64,000 nt of DNA from Ardenticatenales bacterium (GCA_020634575.1 JACKBM010000030.1:10666-74665); one strand, 5' to 3'; positions 1 to 8,975 are shown, counted from the stretch's first letter. Numbers and translations are program-made. The notes: a model not told the origin generated them from the letters alone.

Positions 1-1
1 G

Positions 2-514
2 GTGGCCGGCAATGGGTTGACGCCGGGGGTGCAGGTCGGGCCGCTGGTCAATGAGGCGGCGGTCGCCAAGGTCGCCAACCAGGTCGAGGATGCGGTAGCG
101 CATGGGGCGACCCTGCATCTGGGCGGCCAGCGGCTCACGGAGAACGGGCTGGCTCAGGGCCATTTTTATGCACCGACGGTGCTGGGAGACGTTACGCCGG
201 AGATGTTGATTTACCGGGAAGAGACCTTTGGCCCGGTGGCCGGCATCATCCCCTTTGACGACGACGATGACGTGATTGCGATGGCCAACGACACCCATTA
301 CGGGCTGGCGGCCTACGTTTATACCCAGAACATCAGCCGGGCGCTGCGGACGTTTGAGGCGCTGGAGTTTGGCATCGTTGGCATCAACGACATTAACCCA
401 ACCAGCGCGGCGGTGCCGTTTGGCGGCATGAAGGCGAGCGGGCTGGGCCGGGAAGGGGCGCGTGAGGGGTTGAAAGAGTATCTGGAGACCAAGATCGCCG
501 GGTTGGTGATTTAA
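2..514 (+). CDS. Aldehyde dehydrogenase family protein, C-terminal part (5' end outside window)
   Basis: This is the last ~170 residues of an NAD(P)-dependent aldehyde dehydrogenase; the reading frame is open to the window edge, so the true start and the catalytic Cys lie upstream. Visible family features are GPLVNEAAVAKV, the EETFGPVAGIIPF segment (the conserved E-x-FGP motif of the ALDH fold), the NDTHYGLAAYVYT stretch and the C-terminal FGGMKASGLGREG followed by GLKEYLETK. The last part resembles the succinate-semialdehyde dehydrogenase (GabD-like) branch. Substrate cannot be set from this fragment. The metallophosphoesterase gene starts directly after its stop, so the two are probably co-transcribed. 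Confidence 0.9.
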   Translation: MAGNGLTPGVQVGPLVNEAAVAKVANQVEDAVAHGATLHLGGQRLTENGLAQGHFYAPTVLGDVTPEMLIYREETFGPVAGIIPFDDDDDVIAMANDTHYGLAAYVYTQNISRALRTFEALEFGIVGINDINPTSAAVPFGGMKASGLGREGAREGLKEYLETKIAGLVI

Positions 515-515
515 G

Positions 516-1142
516 ATGGCGCTGAAAATTGTGTTGATCAGCGACACGCATGGGTCGCATGAGGATCTGGTGGTACCGGCCGGTGACGTCCTGATCCACG
601 CCGGCGATCTGACCCGAACAGGGACGTTAAGCGAGCTTGAGGCGTTTGCCGCTTGGCTGCGGCCCCTGCCGCACCGGCACAAATTGCTCATCGCCGGCAA
701 CCATGATTTCTGCTGCGAGCGCCAGCCCGAGGCGGCGCGAGACGTTTTGGCGGAGTTCAACTATCTGGTTGATGAGGCGGTGACGATTGAGGGCGTCCGG
801 TTTTACGGCTCGCCCTGGACGCCGGAACATTTCGACTGGGCCTTTCAGAAGCCGCGCGGTCCGGAGCTGGGGGCAGTTTGGGAGCGGATACCGGCCGGTA
901 CCGATATCCTCATCACCCACGGCCCGCCCAAAGGCATCCTGGACTGGACCGTCTCGGGCGACCGGGCTGGCTGTGTGGAGTTGGCGGATGTGGTAGCCGA
1001 GCTGGCGCCCCGTTACCATGTGTTTGGCCACATTCACGAGGCCGCTGGCCAGGAAACACATGGGGCGACGACCTATGTGAATGCGAGCAGTGTGGATTTG
1101 CGCTACCGGGTGGTGAATGAGCCGGTGGTGATTGAGGTTTAG
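516..1142 (+). CDS. Calcineurin-like metallophosphoesterase
   Basis: A 208-aa protein with the full metal-ligand set of the calcineurin-like phosphoesterase fold: SDTHG near residue 9 (D-x-H), HAGDLT (GD), AGNHD (GNHD), LITHGPP and FGHIHEA (GHxH). It is predicted to be a cytosolic two-metal phosphohydrolase; small single-domain members act on varied phosphodiesters or phosphomonoesters, so the substrate is unknown. The ATG follows the aldehyde dehydrogenase stop with one intervening base, which suggests translational coupling. The next gene starts 8 nt downstream. Confidence 0.9.
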   Translation: MALKIVLISDTHGSHEDLVVPAGDVLIHAGDLTRTGTLSELEAFAAWLRPLPHRHKLLIAGNHDFCCERQPEAARDVLAEFNYLVDEAVTIEGVRFYGSPWTPEHFDWAFQKPRGPELGAVWERIPAGTDILITHGPPKGILDWTVSGDRAGCVELADVVAELAPRYHVFGHIHEAAGQETHGATTYVNASSVDLRYRVVNEPVVIEV

Positions 1143-1150
1143 GGGGCGAA

Positions 1151-1552
1151 ATGAGCAAAGAGACAATTAATCCGCCGGAGCTATTCAACAGCCTGCAATA
1201 TGGGTTTTCACAAGGGGTGGTGAGCACCGGCCGGAAAACCATCCACCTCTCCGGCCAGGTGGCCTGGAATGCGGATGAGGAAATTGAGGGGGCCGGCGAC
1301 CTGGGCGTCCAGATGCGGGCTTCGTTGCGCAATGTTGCGATAGCGTTGCAGGCGGCCGGGGCGACACTGGCAGATGTCGTCTCGTTGCGTATCTACTTCC
1401 TCGACCGACTGCGCGATGACCTGAGCGGGATTGGGGCTGGCCTGCGCGAGTTTTTCCCGCAGGAACCACCGGCGACAACCTGGATCGGGGTGATGTCGCT
1501 GGCGGACCCGGCGTTTCTGGTTGAGGTGGAGGCGTTGGCTGTTGTTGATTAG
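1151..1552 (+). CDS. RidA/YjgF/UK114 family protein
   Basis: A 133-aa protein of typical length for the RidA family, whose canonical members hydrolyse reactive enamine/imine intermediates such as 2-aminoacrylate. Visible features are the TIHLSGQVAWNADEE segment, LRNVAIALQAAGATLADVVSLRIYFL-type core with the conserved Leu/Asp residues, and the C-terminal PPATTWIGVMSLADPAFLVEVEA strand region. The catalytic Arg of true RidA is usually followed by Thr in the xxRTxV context; here the equivalent strand reads TTWIGV, so this may be a non-deaminating subgroup. It is the last gene of a tight three-gene run before a repeat-rich gap. Confidence 0.85.
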   Translation: MSKETINPPELFNSLQYGFSQGVVSTGRKTIHLSGQVAWNADEEIEGAGDLGVQMRASLRNVAIALQAAGATLADVVSLRIYFLDRLRDDLSGIGAGLREFFPQEPPATTWIGVMSLADPAFLVEVEALAVVD

Positions 1553-1871
1553 GGTTGGCCGCGTCGCGTCAGCGGCGCGCCAACTCTGGAGGAAACTCCC
1601 CACCCGAGACAGGTACTCCAACCGACAACGCTGACAGGTCCCCAACCCGACTGACAGCCGCCAACCCGACAGGTACGCCAACCCGGAGTACCCCCCAACA
1701 CTTCAACCCGACAGGTCCCCCAACCCAGATGGACAGGGTCCCAACCTGACAGTACGCCAACCCGAGCAAGGTCACCCCTAACCACCCGACAGGTCCCCCA
1801 ACCCTCGTCGTTGCCTTTCCCCTGGATTCAACGTATAACACGCGCATTATTTTCAGTTTGAGGAGTTTGCC
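1553..1871. repeat. Degenerate intergenic array of ACCCGACAGGT-type units
   Basis: No gene is credible in this gap. It holds a decayed series of ~16-20 bp units with the core ACCCGACAGGT or ACCTGACAGGT flanked by CCAA and CCCC; clear cores lie at 1664-1674, 1706-1716 and 1784-1794, with imperfect ones near 1610, 1630, 1650 and 1744. Open frames through the array are repeat artefacts. Related but better preserved arrays lie at 17759-17839 and 21981-22124. The last ~60 nt before the downstream oxidoreductase carries a plausible ribosome site (TTGAGGAG, before the ATG at 1872). Confidence 0.75.
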
Positions 1872-2918
1872 ATGTTGCGCTGGGGCATTTTGGGGCCGGG
1901 GAGTATCGCCCGGGTGTTTTGTAATGGGTTGCGTTTTACGGATAGTGGCCAGGCGGTGGCCGTGGCCAGCCGGGATCGGGCGCGGGCGGAGGCACTGGCC
2001 GGGCCGTTTGGGATTCCCAAGGTTTATGATAGCTATGACGCGCTGCTGGCTGATCCGGACGTCGATGCGGTCTATGTCGCCAACATCCATCCGGCGCACC
2101 TGGAATGGGTGGTGAAGGCGGCGGAGGCGGGCAAGCATATCCTGGTGGAGAAGCCAATTGGGCTGAACCGGCCGGAAGCCGCCCAGATGATCGCCGCCGC
2201 CGAGCAGCATGATGTCTTCCTCATGGAAGCGTTTATGTACCGCTGCCACCCGCAGATCGCCCGCGCCACCGAGCTGATCGCGAGCGGCGCCATCGGCCAG
2301 GTGCGGCTGATCCGCTCCGCTTTTGGTTACAACGCCGGCTCGAACTACGATGGCCGTGCCCTGAATCAATCCCTGGGCGGCGGCGGCATTTTGGATGTGG
2401 GCTGTTACCCGATTTCGGCGGCGCGCTGGCTGGCGGGCGCGGCCCAGGGGCAACCGTTCGCCGACCCGACCTCGTTCAAGGCCCATGGCGTCCTGGCGCC
2501 GACTGGCGTGGACCATTACACCGCCGCCACCATGGCTTTCCCCGGCGATATCATCGCCGAGGTGTCAACCGCTGTCGGCTGCAACATCCCGGGTGAGGTG
2601 ACGGTCTTTGGCAGCGAGGGGACGCTCAGTATCGACAATCCCTGGCTGCCCTCGTCGCCGTGCCGAAGTGCACGGGAGCCGTTGCCGCCCGAAACAACAT
2701 TCCCTGCTGCCACCATCCAGCTAACTCGCGGTGGCAACCGGGAAACGATCACGGTACCGGCCGATCGCGACTTGTTCACCTATGAGGCGGACATGGTGGC
2801 GAACCACATCGCCGCCCGCCAGGCGCCGGCGATGAGCTGGGCTGATACACTGGGCAATATGGGGGCTCTGGACCAATGGCGCGCCGAAATTGGCGTGCGC
2901 TACGCCCAGGACGGCTGA
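1872..2918 (+). CDS. Gfo/Idh/MocA family NAD(P)-dependent oxidoreductase
   Basis: A 348-aa protein of normal family length. The N-terminal Rossmann domain begins WGILGPGSIARVF (the GxGxxA dinucleotide motif) and includes YVANIHPAHLEWV and the signature EKPIGLN with the catalytic-region Lys; MEAFMYRCHPQ and GGGILDVGCYPI belong to the C-terminal alpha/beta substrate domain. It resembles the sugar or cyclitol dehydrogenase group near trans-1,2-dihydrobenzene-1,2-diol dehydrogenases. The start is supported by GAGGAG just upstream. The amidohydrolase follows 31 nt later, but a shared pathway is not evident. Confidence 0.9.
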   Translation: MLRWGILGPGSIARVFCNGLRFTDSGQAVAVASRDRARAEALAGPFGIPKVYDSYDALLADPDVDAVYVANIHPAHLEWVVKAAEAGKHILVEKPIGLNRPEAAQMIAAAEQHDVFLMEAFMYRCHPQIARATELIASGAIGQVRLIRSAFGYNAGSNYDGRALNQSLGGGGILDVGCYPISAARWLAGAAQGQPFADPTSFKAHGVLAPTGVDHYTAATMAFPGDIIAEVSTAVGCNIPGEVTVFGSEGTLSIDNPWLPSSPCRSAREPLPPETTFPAATIQLTRGGNRETITVPADRDLFTYEADMVANHIAARQAPAMSWADTLGNMGALDQWRAEIGVRYAQDG

Positions 2919-2949
2919 TCTGTTTTTGTGAGAACCGAGGAGTTTTGTC

Positions 2950-4119
2950 ATGCTGGAACGCGCTGAAGAACTGAAGGAAAAGTTGGTCCAGATTCGCCGG
3001 ACCATCCACATGAACCCGGAAACCAGTTTTACCGAGTTCAAGACAGCGGCGCTGGTCTCGGAGACGTTGTCTGAGCTAGGTGTTGAGCATCAGAATGGGG
3101 TGGGCATCACCGGCGTCGTAGCCCGGTTGGGCAATGGCAATGGGCCGGTCATCGGCATTCGCGCCGATATGGACGCCCTGCCGATTCAGGAGGCCAACGA
3201 CGTCCCTTACAAATCCCAGGTGCCGGGCAAGATGCATGCCTGCGGCCATGACGCCCACACGACGATGTTGCTGGGCGCGGCCATGCTGCTCAGCCAGGAG
3301 CAGTTTGATGGCGAGATTCGCCTGCTGTTCCAGCCGAGCGAGGAAGCCCAGGACAAAGAGGGCAAAAGCGGCGCGATGCGCATGATCGACGATGCGGCGA
3401 TCGATGGGTTGGATGCGGTGCTGTCGCTGCATGTCTCGGGATCGCTGGATTGTGGCCAGGTCAGTCTGCGCGAGGGGTATTCGCTGGCCAATGTGGACAC
3501 CGTCGACGCCAAAATCATCGGCAAGGGCGGCCACGGGGCGGCGCCCCACGCCTCGCGGGACCCGATTTTTATGCTGGCGCCAGTGTTGACGGCGCTGCAC
3601 GGCATTGTTTCGCGCTGGGTGAGCCCGATTGAGCCGGCCGTTGTGACGGTCGGCAAGGTGGCTGCCGGGACGGTGCATAACGTCATCCCCAACGAGGCTG
3701 AGTTAATGCTGACGCTGCGCAGCGCGGATAGCGGTGTGCGCGAGCAGTTGCTCAAGGAAGTGGAGGCGGCGCTCTCCATCGCCCGTTCTCTGGGTGGTGA
3801 TTACGAGATTAAGATCACCCGTGGCTACCCGGCGCTTTATAACGATCCGGCCGTTTCCGGCTGGATTCGGCAGACGGCGACGGATCTGCTTGGCGAAGAA
3901 AATGTCAAAACGGGCAGCCTGGTGATGGCTGGCGAGGATTTTGCCTACATGGCCCAGGCGAGCCGGGGGGCGATGATGAGCATCGGCGTGAAACGGCCGG
4001 ATGGGCCGCCCCGTTTTGTCCATCATCCGGAGTTTGATATCGACGAGAATTGCCTGCCGATTGGCGCGGCTATTATGGCGGAAACGGCCCTGCGCTACGT
4101 GCGCGGGCAGTTGGGTTGA
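2950..4119 (+). CDS. M20-family amidohydrolase (N-acyl amino acid / hippurate hydrolase type)
   Basis: A 389-aa metallopeptidase-fold amidohydrolase that hydrolyses N-acyl amino acids or related amides in the cytosol. Key residues seen are GIRADMDALPIQE (Asp of the dimetal site), MHACGHDAHTTMLLG (metal-binding Cys/His/Asp), PSEEAQDKEG (catalytic Glu), the lid-domain GGHGAAPHASRDP, and the C-terminal GEDFAYM motif with a metal-ligand Glu; the final HHPEFDIDEN matches family members. CGH is typical of the HipO/AmaA branch. A GAGGAG-type ribosome site precedes the ATG. Confidence 0.92.
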   Translation: MLERAEELKEKLVQIRRTIHMNPETSFTEFKTAALVSETLSELGVEHQNGVGITGVVARLGNGNGPVIGIRADMDALPIQEANDVPYKSQVPGKMHACGHDAHTTMLLGAAMLLSQEQFDGEIRLLFQPSEEAQDKEGKSGAMRMIDDAAIDGLDAVLSLHVSGSLDCGQVSLREGYSLANVDTVDAKIIGKGGHGAAPHASRDPIFMLAPVLTALHGIVSRWVSPIEPAVVTVGKVAAGTVHNVIPNEAELMLTLRSADSGVREQLLKEVEAALSIARSLGGDYEIKITRGYPALYNDPAVSGWIRQTATDLLGEENVKTGSLVMAGEDFAYMAQASRGAMMSIGVKRPDGPPRFVHHPEFDIDENCLPIGAAIMAETALRYVRGQLG

Positions 4120-4154
4120 ACCGGCCGGTAAGCAGGGGCAGGTAGGAGTTGCTT

Positions 4155-4808
4155 ATGCGACGCATTGGTTTGGGCGGGATTCTGCTGGGGCTGTTCCTGG
4201 CGCTGGCCTGCAACGCGCCGTTCGCCGAGCCGACGGTGCTGGCGCCGCCGACGCTGGCGGCCACGGCTGCGGGGGAAACACCAGCCAGTCCGACGGCAAC
4301 AGCCACGCCGGCAAGTGCTGAAGCGACTACGGAACCGGCCGGTTCCGACGAAACGGCGCCCGCCGCGACTGCTCCCGGCGATACCGCCACGCCGCGGCCC
4401 ACCTTCACACCCATCCAACAGCCCACCCTGGCCAATTCACCAACAGCGTTGCCCTCCAGCACGCCGCGAGCCACCAGCACCCCGCGCAGCGCCACAGCCA
4501 CCGCGACAAAAACCGCCGGCAGTGGCGGGCCGCTGTCGTTGGATTACCAGGTGAGTTGGTCCCTTTCACCCGCGGACCCATTTAAAGCGATTGCGTCAGT
4601 CACCCTGACCGCTAATGGTGGCAGCGGCGTTTACACCTATTACCACGACGACCTGGTTGTTCCCGGCCCGAATTTCACCTATGAGTGGGGCGCTTGCCGC
4701 GGCAACCCGGGCAGTTTCCGGGTTGATTCGTCGGATGGGCAATCGGTGCGGGTGGATTATTTTGAAAATCCGCCCTGTCCGACGCCTACCCCGACCAGTA
4801 GTCCATAA
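4155..4808 (+). CDS. Lipoprotein with Thr/Pro/Ala-rich linker and small C-terminal domain
   Basis: A 217-aa predicted lipoprotein. The start is the ATG at 4155, placed 6 nt after GGTAGGAG; an in-frame TTG at 4149 is less likely. The signal peptide ends in a lipobox (LFLALAC, acylated Cys near residue 18). About 110 residues of TPT/SPTATAT low-complexity linker follow, then an ~85-residue domain (LDYQVSWSLSPADPFK onward) with two Cys that could form a disulphide (WGACRGN and PPCPTP). That domain is Ig-like in its strand pattern but I do not recognise the family. It is followed by a strong terminator. Confidence 0.75.
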   Translation: MRRIGLGGILLGLFLALACNAPFAEPTVLAPPTLAATAAGETPASPTATATPASAEATTEPAGSDETAPAATAPGDTATPRPTFTPIQQPTLANSPTALPSSTPRATSTPRSATATATKTAGSGGPLSLDYQVSWSLSPADPFKAIASVTLTANGGSGVYTYYHDDLVVPGPNFTYEWGACRGNPGSFRVDSSDGQSVRVDYFENPPCPTPTPTSSP

Positions 4809-4813
4809 AACGA

Positions 4814-4850
4814 AAAGAACCCGTCTCCGGCTGGAGGCGGGTTCTTTCTC
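4814..4850 (+). terminator. Rho-independent terminator after the lipoprotein gene
   Basis: A 15-bp stem (4814-4828 with 4833-4847, one G-T wobble) closes a GGCT tetraloop; the right arm ends in TTCTTTCTCT. The left arm begins AAAAGAA, so it can also act for the convergent gene ending at 4915. Confidence 0.85.
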
Positions 4851-4914
4851 TGTAGGTTGGCTAAGAAGAATTATCAGGTGAATCGAGGCTGATTCGCCGC
4901 GTTCAAACTGTTGT

Positions 4915-5385
4915 CTAGCCGACTTTTATCTCCGGCTCGTCAAACTCATCATCTTCATTGATGACGCGCGCTTCCGGGGCGGCGGCTGCGGGCCGGCGCA
5001 TGCGCTGGAAGAGGGCAAAAGCGCCGTAACCGGCCAGGGCCAGAATCGCTAGATGAATCATGCCACCGAAGATGGCGCCCAGGAAGAAGCCACGATGGCT
5101 GTGGTGGTGGAAATCACGGGGTGGGCGATGAAAGTCCTGGCGGACGACAACTTCACCGTTGCCAAACATATCACCGTGTACCCGGTCAAAGCGTTGAACT
5201 TCAACCGTCACCAACTCACCCGTTTCCGGTTCCACTGCGGCAATGGCCATCTGCTGGCTGTTGCCGGCAAAATGACCGGCCAACATGCGCGCCCCAAAGG
5301 CAACGACCGAAAAGGCACCGAGGGCCAGAATAACCACACCAATTAAACCGAGAATCTTTTTGCGCCGGGATGACCCGTCTTTCAT
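4915..5385 (-). CDS. Small membrane protein, two predicted TM helices
   Basis: A 156-aa protein of unknown function. It has a basic N-terminus (SSRRKK), a first TM helix at about residues 11-33 (ILGLIGVVILALGAFSVV), an extracytoplasmic region of ~65 residues ending in a His/Phe/Arg-rich patch (HRPPRDFHHHSHRG), a second TM at about 98-122, and an acidic cytoplasmic tail (NEDDEFDEPEIKVG). The HHHSH patch could bind metal or haem, but that is speculative. GGAGGT lies 9 nt before the ATG. Nothing adjacent indicates a role. Confidence 0.7.
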   Translation of the reverse strand: MKDGSSRRKKILGLIGVVILALGAFSVVAFGARMLAGHFAGNSQQMAIAAVEPETGELVTVEVQRFDRVHGDMFGNGEVVVRQDFHRPPRDFHHHSHRGFFLGAIFGGMIHLAILALAGYGAFALFQRMRRPAAAAPEARVINEDDEFDEPEIKVG

Positions 5386-5520
5386 AAATGTGTACCTCCG
5401 TCAGTGTCGCTGCTGCTCACACGACGCATTTTTGTCAATGTTAGGGAGAATAACACAACAGTTTGAAGAAAATCTGCAGATTACCTTAGAAACTTCTGAT
5501 TATCTGCAGGGACGGGGTTG

Positions 5521-6255
5521 TCAGCTGCGGGCTTCGATGGTGGCGGCGATCTGTTCCAGGGTCTGGCCGTCGATCAGGGTGATCGGCTTGCCGTGGGCCC
5601 ATTCGCGCGCGGCCGGGGAGATGCCGGCGGTGGTGATCAGGAAGGCATGAGAGGCCCGTTCGTGGATCATGGTGCCGAACAGTTCGCGCACGATCTCGGC
5701 GCCGACGGTCTTGTTGTAACGCTTGCATTGGGCCACGGCTTTGCGGCCATCAGCGCTGCGGATATCGAGGTCAACACCGCTGTCACCGCTGCGACCGCGG
5801 ACCTTGACCTGGTACCCTTTCTGGCGGAAGAGAGCCGCAGAGTATTTCTCGAAATCGGCTGGGCTCAGCAGGTACATCTCGTCGGCGGTGAGGGCGGCCA
5901 TTGGGTAGGGGCCATCGGCTCGTTTGGGCTGGGCGGGGCGGGCCTGCCGGTACATGAGCAGGCTCCAGAGGAAGACGAGGGTGAAGACGCTGCCGGCCTC
6001 GAGGAGCGTCATGAGCTCATAAAGGCCGTCGGAAATGTGGTCGACCCAGACCGGCCGGATCAACCCCCGATACAAAAACCAGGCGATTAATATCCCGGTC
6101 CACAGACTGACCAGAACCCAGGCCCAGCGGCCACTCCCGGAGACATCAATCATTTTGTCCGGCGCCGTTGCCCAGGCCCAGAAGGCGTTGGGCCGGTCCA
6201 CCAGTTTCGGCTTCTGCTTCATAAATGAATTGTTGGATGCAAAATGCGAGAGCAT
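5521..6255 (-). CDS. Membrane-anchored Mrr-like restriction endonuclease-fold protein
   Basis: A 244-aa protein with two N-terminal TM helices (about 45-65 and 85-105) and a C-terminal Mrr-type nuclease domain. The catalytic set is visible: FEKYSAALFRQKGY, then SGDSGVDLDI (D), then AVAQCKRY (Q-x-K), and HASHAFLITT-like strand. The PD-(D/E)xK active site therefore looks intact. Members of this architecture are proposed to cleave foreign or modified DNA, but few have been tested. Start: the first Met (6255) has AAGGGG 4 nt upstream; a second Met at 6222 is possible. No methyltransferase neighbours it. Confidence 0.8.
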   Translation of the reverse strand: MLSHFASNNSFMKQKPKLVDRPNAFWAWATAPDKMIDVSGSGRWAWVLVSLWTGILIAWFLYRGLIRPVWVDHISDGLYELMTLLEAGSVFTLVFLWSLLMYRQARPAQPKRADGPYPMAALTADEMYLLSPADFEKYSAALFRQKGYQVKVRGRSGDSGVDLDIRSADGRKAVAQCKRYNKTVGAEIVRELFGTMIHERASHAFLITTAGISPAAREWAHGKPITLIDGQTLEQIAATIEARS

Positions 6256-6579
6256 GCGGCCCCTTCGTATGATGCCGGGATGTTGGCTGGCGCCAGATCA
6301 GACTGGTTCCAGTTGGTTGTCATAATCCGCTACGAAGGGCTGCATTGTAATGGATTCAGGCAGATAATACAAGCACAAATGTTCAACTTTTGGCCGGCCG
6401 GCCGTGGCCCAATCATCAGGCTGGCGATGGCCTAACGCAGCGTGTCGTACCTAGCAGTCTGGCCGCCGTTGCGTTAAAATCCCCGTTTGTTAGCGGTAAC
6501 ATTGGCGCCAGCTCAGGCGCTACCGTCTGCGACCGGGCCGCCCAGGCCGGATTGGTTTACCTGAACCAGGGAATTTATT
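6256..6579. other. 324-bp divergent intergenic region
   Basis: This region lies between the divergent nuclease and dTDP-glucose dehydratase genes and should hold both promoters. I see no gene. A 9-bp inverted repeat (CCCTTCGTA at 6261-6269 and TACGAAGGG at 6331-6339) is the only symmetric element of note; no clear -35/-10 pair stands out. Confidence 0.5.
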
Positions 6580-7605
6580 GTGAAGAACATACTTGTCACC
6601 GGCGGCGCCGGCTTTATTGGCGCCAATTTTGTCATTTATATGCTGGAAAAATATCCGGATTACCGGATCGTGGTCTATGACAAGCTGACCTATGCGGGCA
6701 ACATGGATAATCTGTTGCCCGTCTCAGACGAGCCGCGGTTCAGCTTCACCAAAGGGGACATTTGTGACCCCGCCACGGTGCGCCAGACGATTCAGGCGCA
6801 CAACATCGATACGATCGTCAATTTTGCGGCTGAGACCCATGTTGATCGCTCGATTATGGACCCGGATGCGTTTATCCAGACTGGGGTGTATGGCACCTAT
6901 GTGATGCTCGAGGCCGCGCGCGAGTTTGGCCTGGAGCGGTACCATCAAATCTCCACGGATGAGGTTTATGGGGATATACCGGCCGGTTACTCTTCCGTCG
7001 AATCAGACCCCCTGCGCCCGCGCAGCCCCTATTCGGCCAGCAAGGCCAGCGGTGACTTGCTGGTTGGTTCCTACTTCACCACCTATGAGCTGCCGGTCAC
7101 CATTTCCCGCGGCTCCAACAACATCGGCCCATACCAGCATCTGGAAAAGGTGGTGCCGCTGTTTACCACCAATGCGCTCGAAAATAAGCCGCTGCCGCTT
7201 TATGGCGATGGCGGGCAGATGCGCGAATACCAATACGTTGTGGATCATTGTGAAGCCATCGACCTGATCCTGCATCAGGGCCAGCTCGGCGAGATTTACA
7301 ACGTGGGTACCGGCGTGGAAGTGACCAACCTGCGCATGGTGGAGCTGCTGCTGGAGACGCTGGGCAAGCCGCAAAGCCTGGTCCGGCGGGTGACGGACCG
7401 GCCGGGGCATGACCGCCGCTACAGCATGAACATCGAAAAGATTCGTGCCCTGGGCTGGACGCCCCGTCATACGCCGGAAGAGGCCATCATTGAGGCCGTC
7501 AGCTGGTATCGCGATAATGAATGGTGGTGGCGTCGAGTCAAGAATGAGGAATTCGCCGCCTACTACGAGGCGCAATACGGTGATCGCCTGCGCCAGGACC
7601 AGTAA
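6580..7605 (+). CDS. rfbB: dTDP-glucose 4,6-dehydratase
   Basis: A 341-aa extended SDR enzyme that converts dTDP-glucose to dTDP-4-keto-6-deoxyglucose on the way to deoxysugars such as rhamnose. It shows the TGGAGFIGANF NAD motif, AAETHVDRSI, the ISTDEVYGD active-site segment with Asp-Glu, YSASKAS (YxxxK) and SRGSNNIGPYQ, which together separate RfbB from other SDRs. The start is GTG at 6580, with AGGGA 8 nt upstream. No other dTDP-rhamnose gene (rfbA, C, D) is next to it, so the pathway must be completed elsewhere. Confidence 0.93.
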   Translation: MKNILVTGGAGFIGANFVIYMLEKYPDYRIVVYDKLTYAGNMDNLLPVSDEPRFSFTKGDICDPATVRQTIQAHNIDTIVNFAAETHVDRSIMDPDAFIQTGVYGTYVMLEAAREFGLERYHQISTDEVYGDIPAGYSSVESDPLRPRSPYSASKASGDLLVGSYFTTYELPVTISRGSNNIGPYQHLEKVVPLFTTNALENKPLPLYGDGGQMREYQYVVDHCEAIDLILHQGQLGEIYNVGTGVEVTNLRMVELLLETLGKPQSLVRRVTDRPGHDRRYSMNIEKIRALGWTPRHTPEEAIIEAVSWYRDNEWWWRRVKNEEFAAYYEAQYGDRLRQDQ

Positions 7606-7671
7606 TACATCAGGTCACTTGCCTGAATGAGTTTTTTGAACGAAGAATTGCATTGAAGGAGAAGAAGATTT

Positions 7672-8799
7672 ATGAGCCAAGGACTAGCGGGCGCCGTCGT
7701 CGCCGACACCGCCCTGAGTATGGTTGACGGAGAAAAGGGCGAACTCATTTATCGTGGCTACGACATCGCTGAATTGGGGGCTAAGGCCAGCTTTGAAGAG
7801 GTCGTTTACCTGCTCTGGCATGGCGCCTTGCCGAATCAGGCTCAGCTGGATGAGTTGAAGGGAGCGCTCAGCGCTCGGCGCGCGTTGCCGGCGCAGCTAC
7901 TGCAACTGCTCAAAAGCCTGCCCGCCAGCGCCCAGCCGATGGCCGTGTTGCGGACAGCCGTTTCGGCGCTCAGCCTGTTTGATGAGACGGCCGACGACAT
8001 TACCCCTGAAGGGGCACAAGAAAAAGCCCTGCTACTGACCGCCATTATGCCGACGATGGTGGCGGCCTGGGAGCGGATTCGCAAGGGCCAGGAGCCCATC
8101 GAACCACGGGCTGATCTGGACCATGCCGCCAACTTCCTTTATATGCTCAGCGGCGCCGCACCTTCTGCGGAAGCGGCTGAAGCGATTGACGCTTACCTGG
8201 TCCTGCTGGCGGATCATGGCTTCAACGCCTCAACCTTCGCCACTCGCGTCACGACCGGGACCCTGGCCGATGTTTATTCAGCGGTTGTGAGTGGTCTGGG
8301 CACGTTGAAGGGGCCGGCCCACGGTGGCGCCACGCAGCGAGCCATGGAGCAGTTCATTGAAGCCGCCGAGAGCGGCGATGTGACGGCCTGGTATCATGCG
8401 GCCCGGGAATCCGGCCGGCGGGTGATGGGTATCGGCCACCGCGTTTACAAGGTGGAAGATCCGCGGGCCAAGATTTTGCGCCCCATGGCCCAACGTCTGG
8501 CGGGCGCGGATGGTCAGGGTGATTGGTTTAGTGTCGCCCAGACCATTGAGCAGCTGACCCGGCAGGATGATTACTTCGTCGAGCGGAATCTCTTCGCCAA
8601 TGTGGATTATTACTCAGCCGTTGTCCTCTATATGATTGGTCTGCCCACGGACCAGTTCACCTGTCTGTTTGCCATGAGCCGGATCGCCGGCTGGACGGCC
8701 AACATTCTCGAGCAGCTGGCCAACAACCGGCTGATTCGCCCGCGCGCCAACTACGTTGGGCCGCGTGATCTGACCTACGTGCCCGTGAGTGAGCGCTAG
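7672..8799 (+). CDS. gltA: Citrate synthase (short, type II-like bacterial/archaeal form)
   Basis: A 375-aa enzyme that condenses oxaloacetate and acetyl-CoA. The catalytic triad is visible at expected positions for short citrate synthases: His217 in GPAHGGAT, His256 in GIGHRVYK and Asp312 in NVDYYSAV. LIYRGYDIAEL and the FAMSRIAGWTAN C-terminal segment also match. A 2-methylcitrate synthase role cannot be excluded from sequence alone, but no prp genes are nearby. GGAGAAGAAG precedes the ATG. A strong terminator lies ~95 nt downstream. Confidence 0.93.
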   Translation: MSQGLAGAVVADTALSMVDGEKGELIYRGYDIAELGAKASFEEVVYLLWHGALPNQAQLDELKGALSARRALPAQLLQLLKSLPASAQPMAVLRTAVSALSLFDETADDITPEGAQEKALLLTAIMPTMVAAWERIRKGQEPIEPRADLDHAANFLYMLSGAAPSAEAAEAIDAYLVLLADHGFNASTFATRVTTGTLADVYSAVVSGLGTLKGPAHGGATQRAMEQFIEAAESGDVTAWYHAARESGRRVMGIGHRVYKVEDPRAKILRPMAQRLAGADGQGDWFSVAQTIEQLTRQDDYFVERNLFANVDYYSAVVLYMIGLPTDQFTCLFAMSRIAGWTANILEQLANNRLIRPRANYVGPRDLTYVPVSER

Positions 8800-8893
8800 G
8801 CAAGATAGCTGACGCAAAGTAAGAGCAAAATTATTAGCCAGGCCCGATAACTGATGGCGGCTTGGCAACAAATGCACATTTCAGTATCGTTGG

Positions 8894-8930
8894 CAGAAGC
8901 GGGCATTTAGCCTGCTTCTGCTCTTTTTTT
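8894..8930 (+). terminator. Rho-independent terminator downstream of citrate synthase
   Basis: An 11-bp stem (8894-8904 with 8910-8920, one G-T wobble) with an ATTTA loop is followed by CTCTTTTTTT. Confidence 0.88.
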
Positions 8931-8975
8931 CTACTGTTCCCGGTCTTGCCCCCGGCCTGTTTCAAGAGGTATACG

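Noticed and set aside
4870..4915. tRNA-like TTCAAAC segment near 4901
   Set aside because: No acceptor stem, anticodon arm or D arm can be paired around it.
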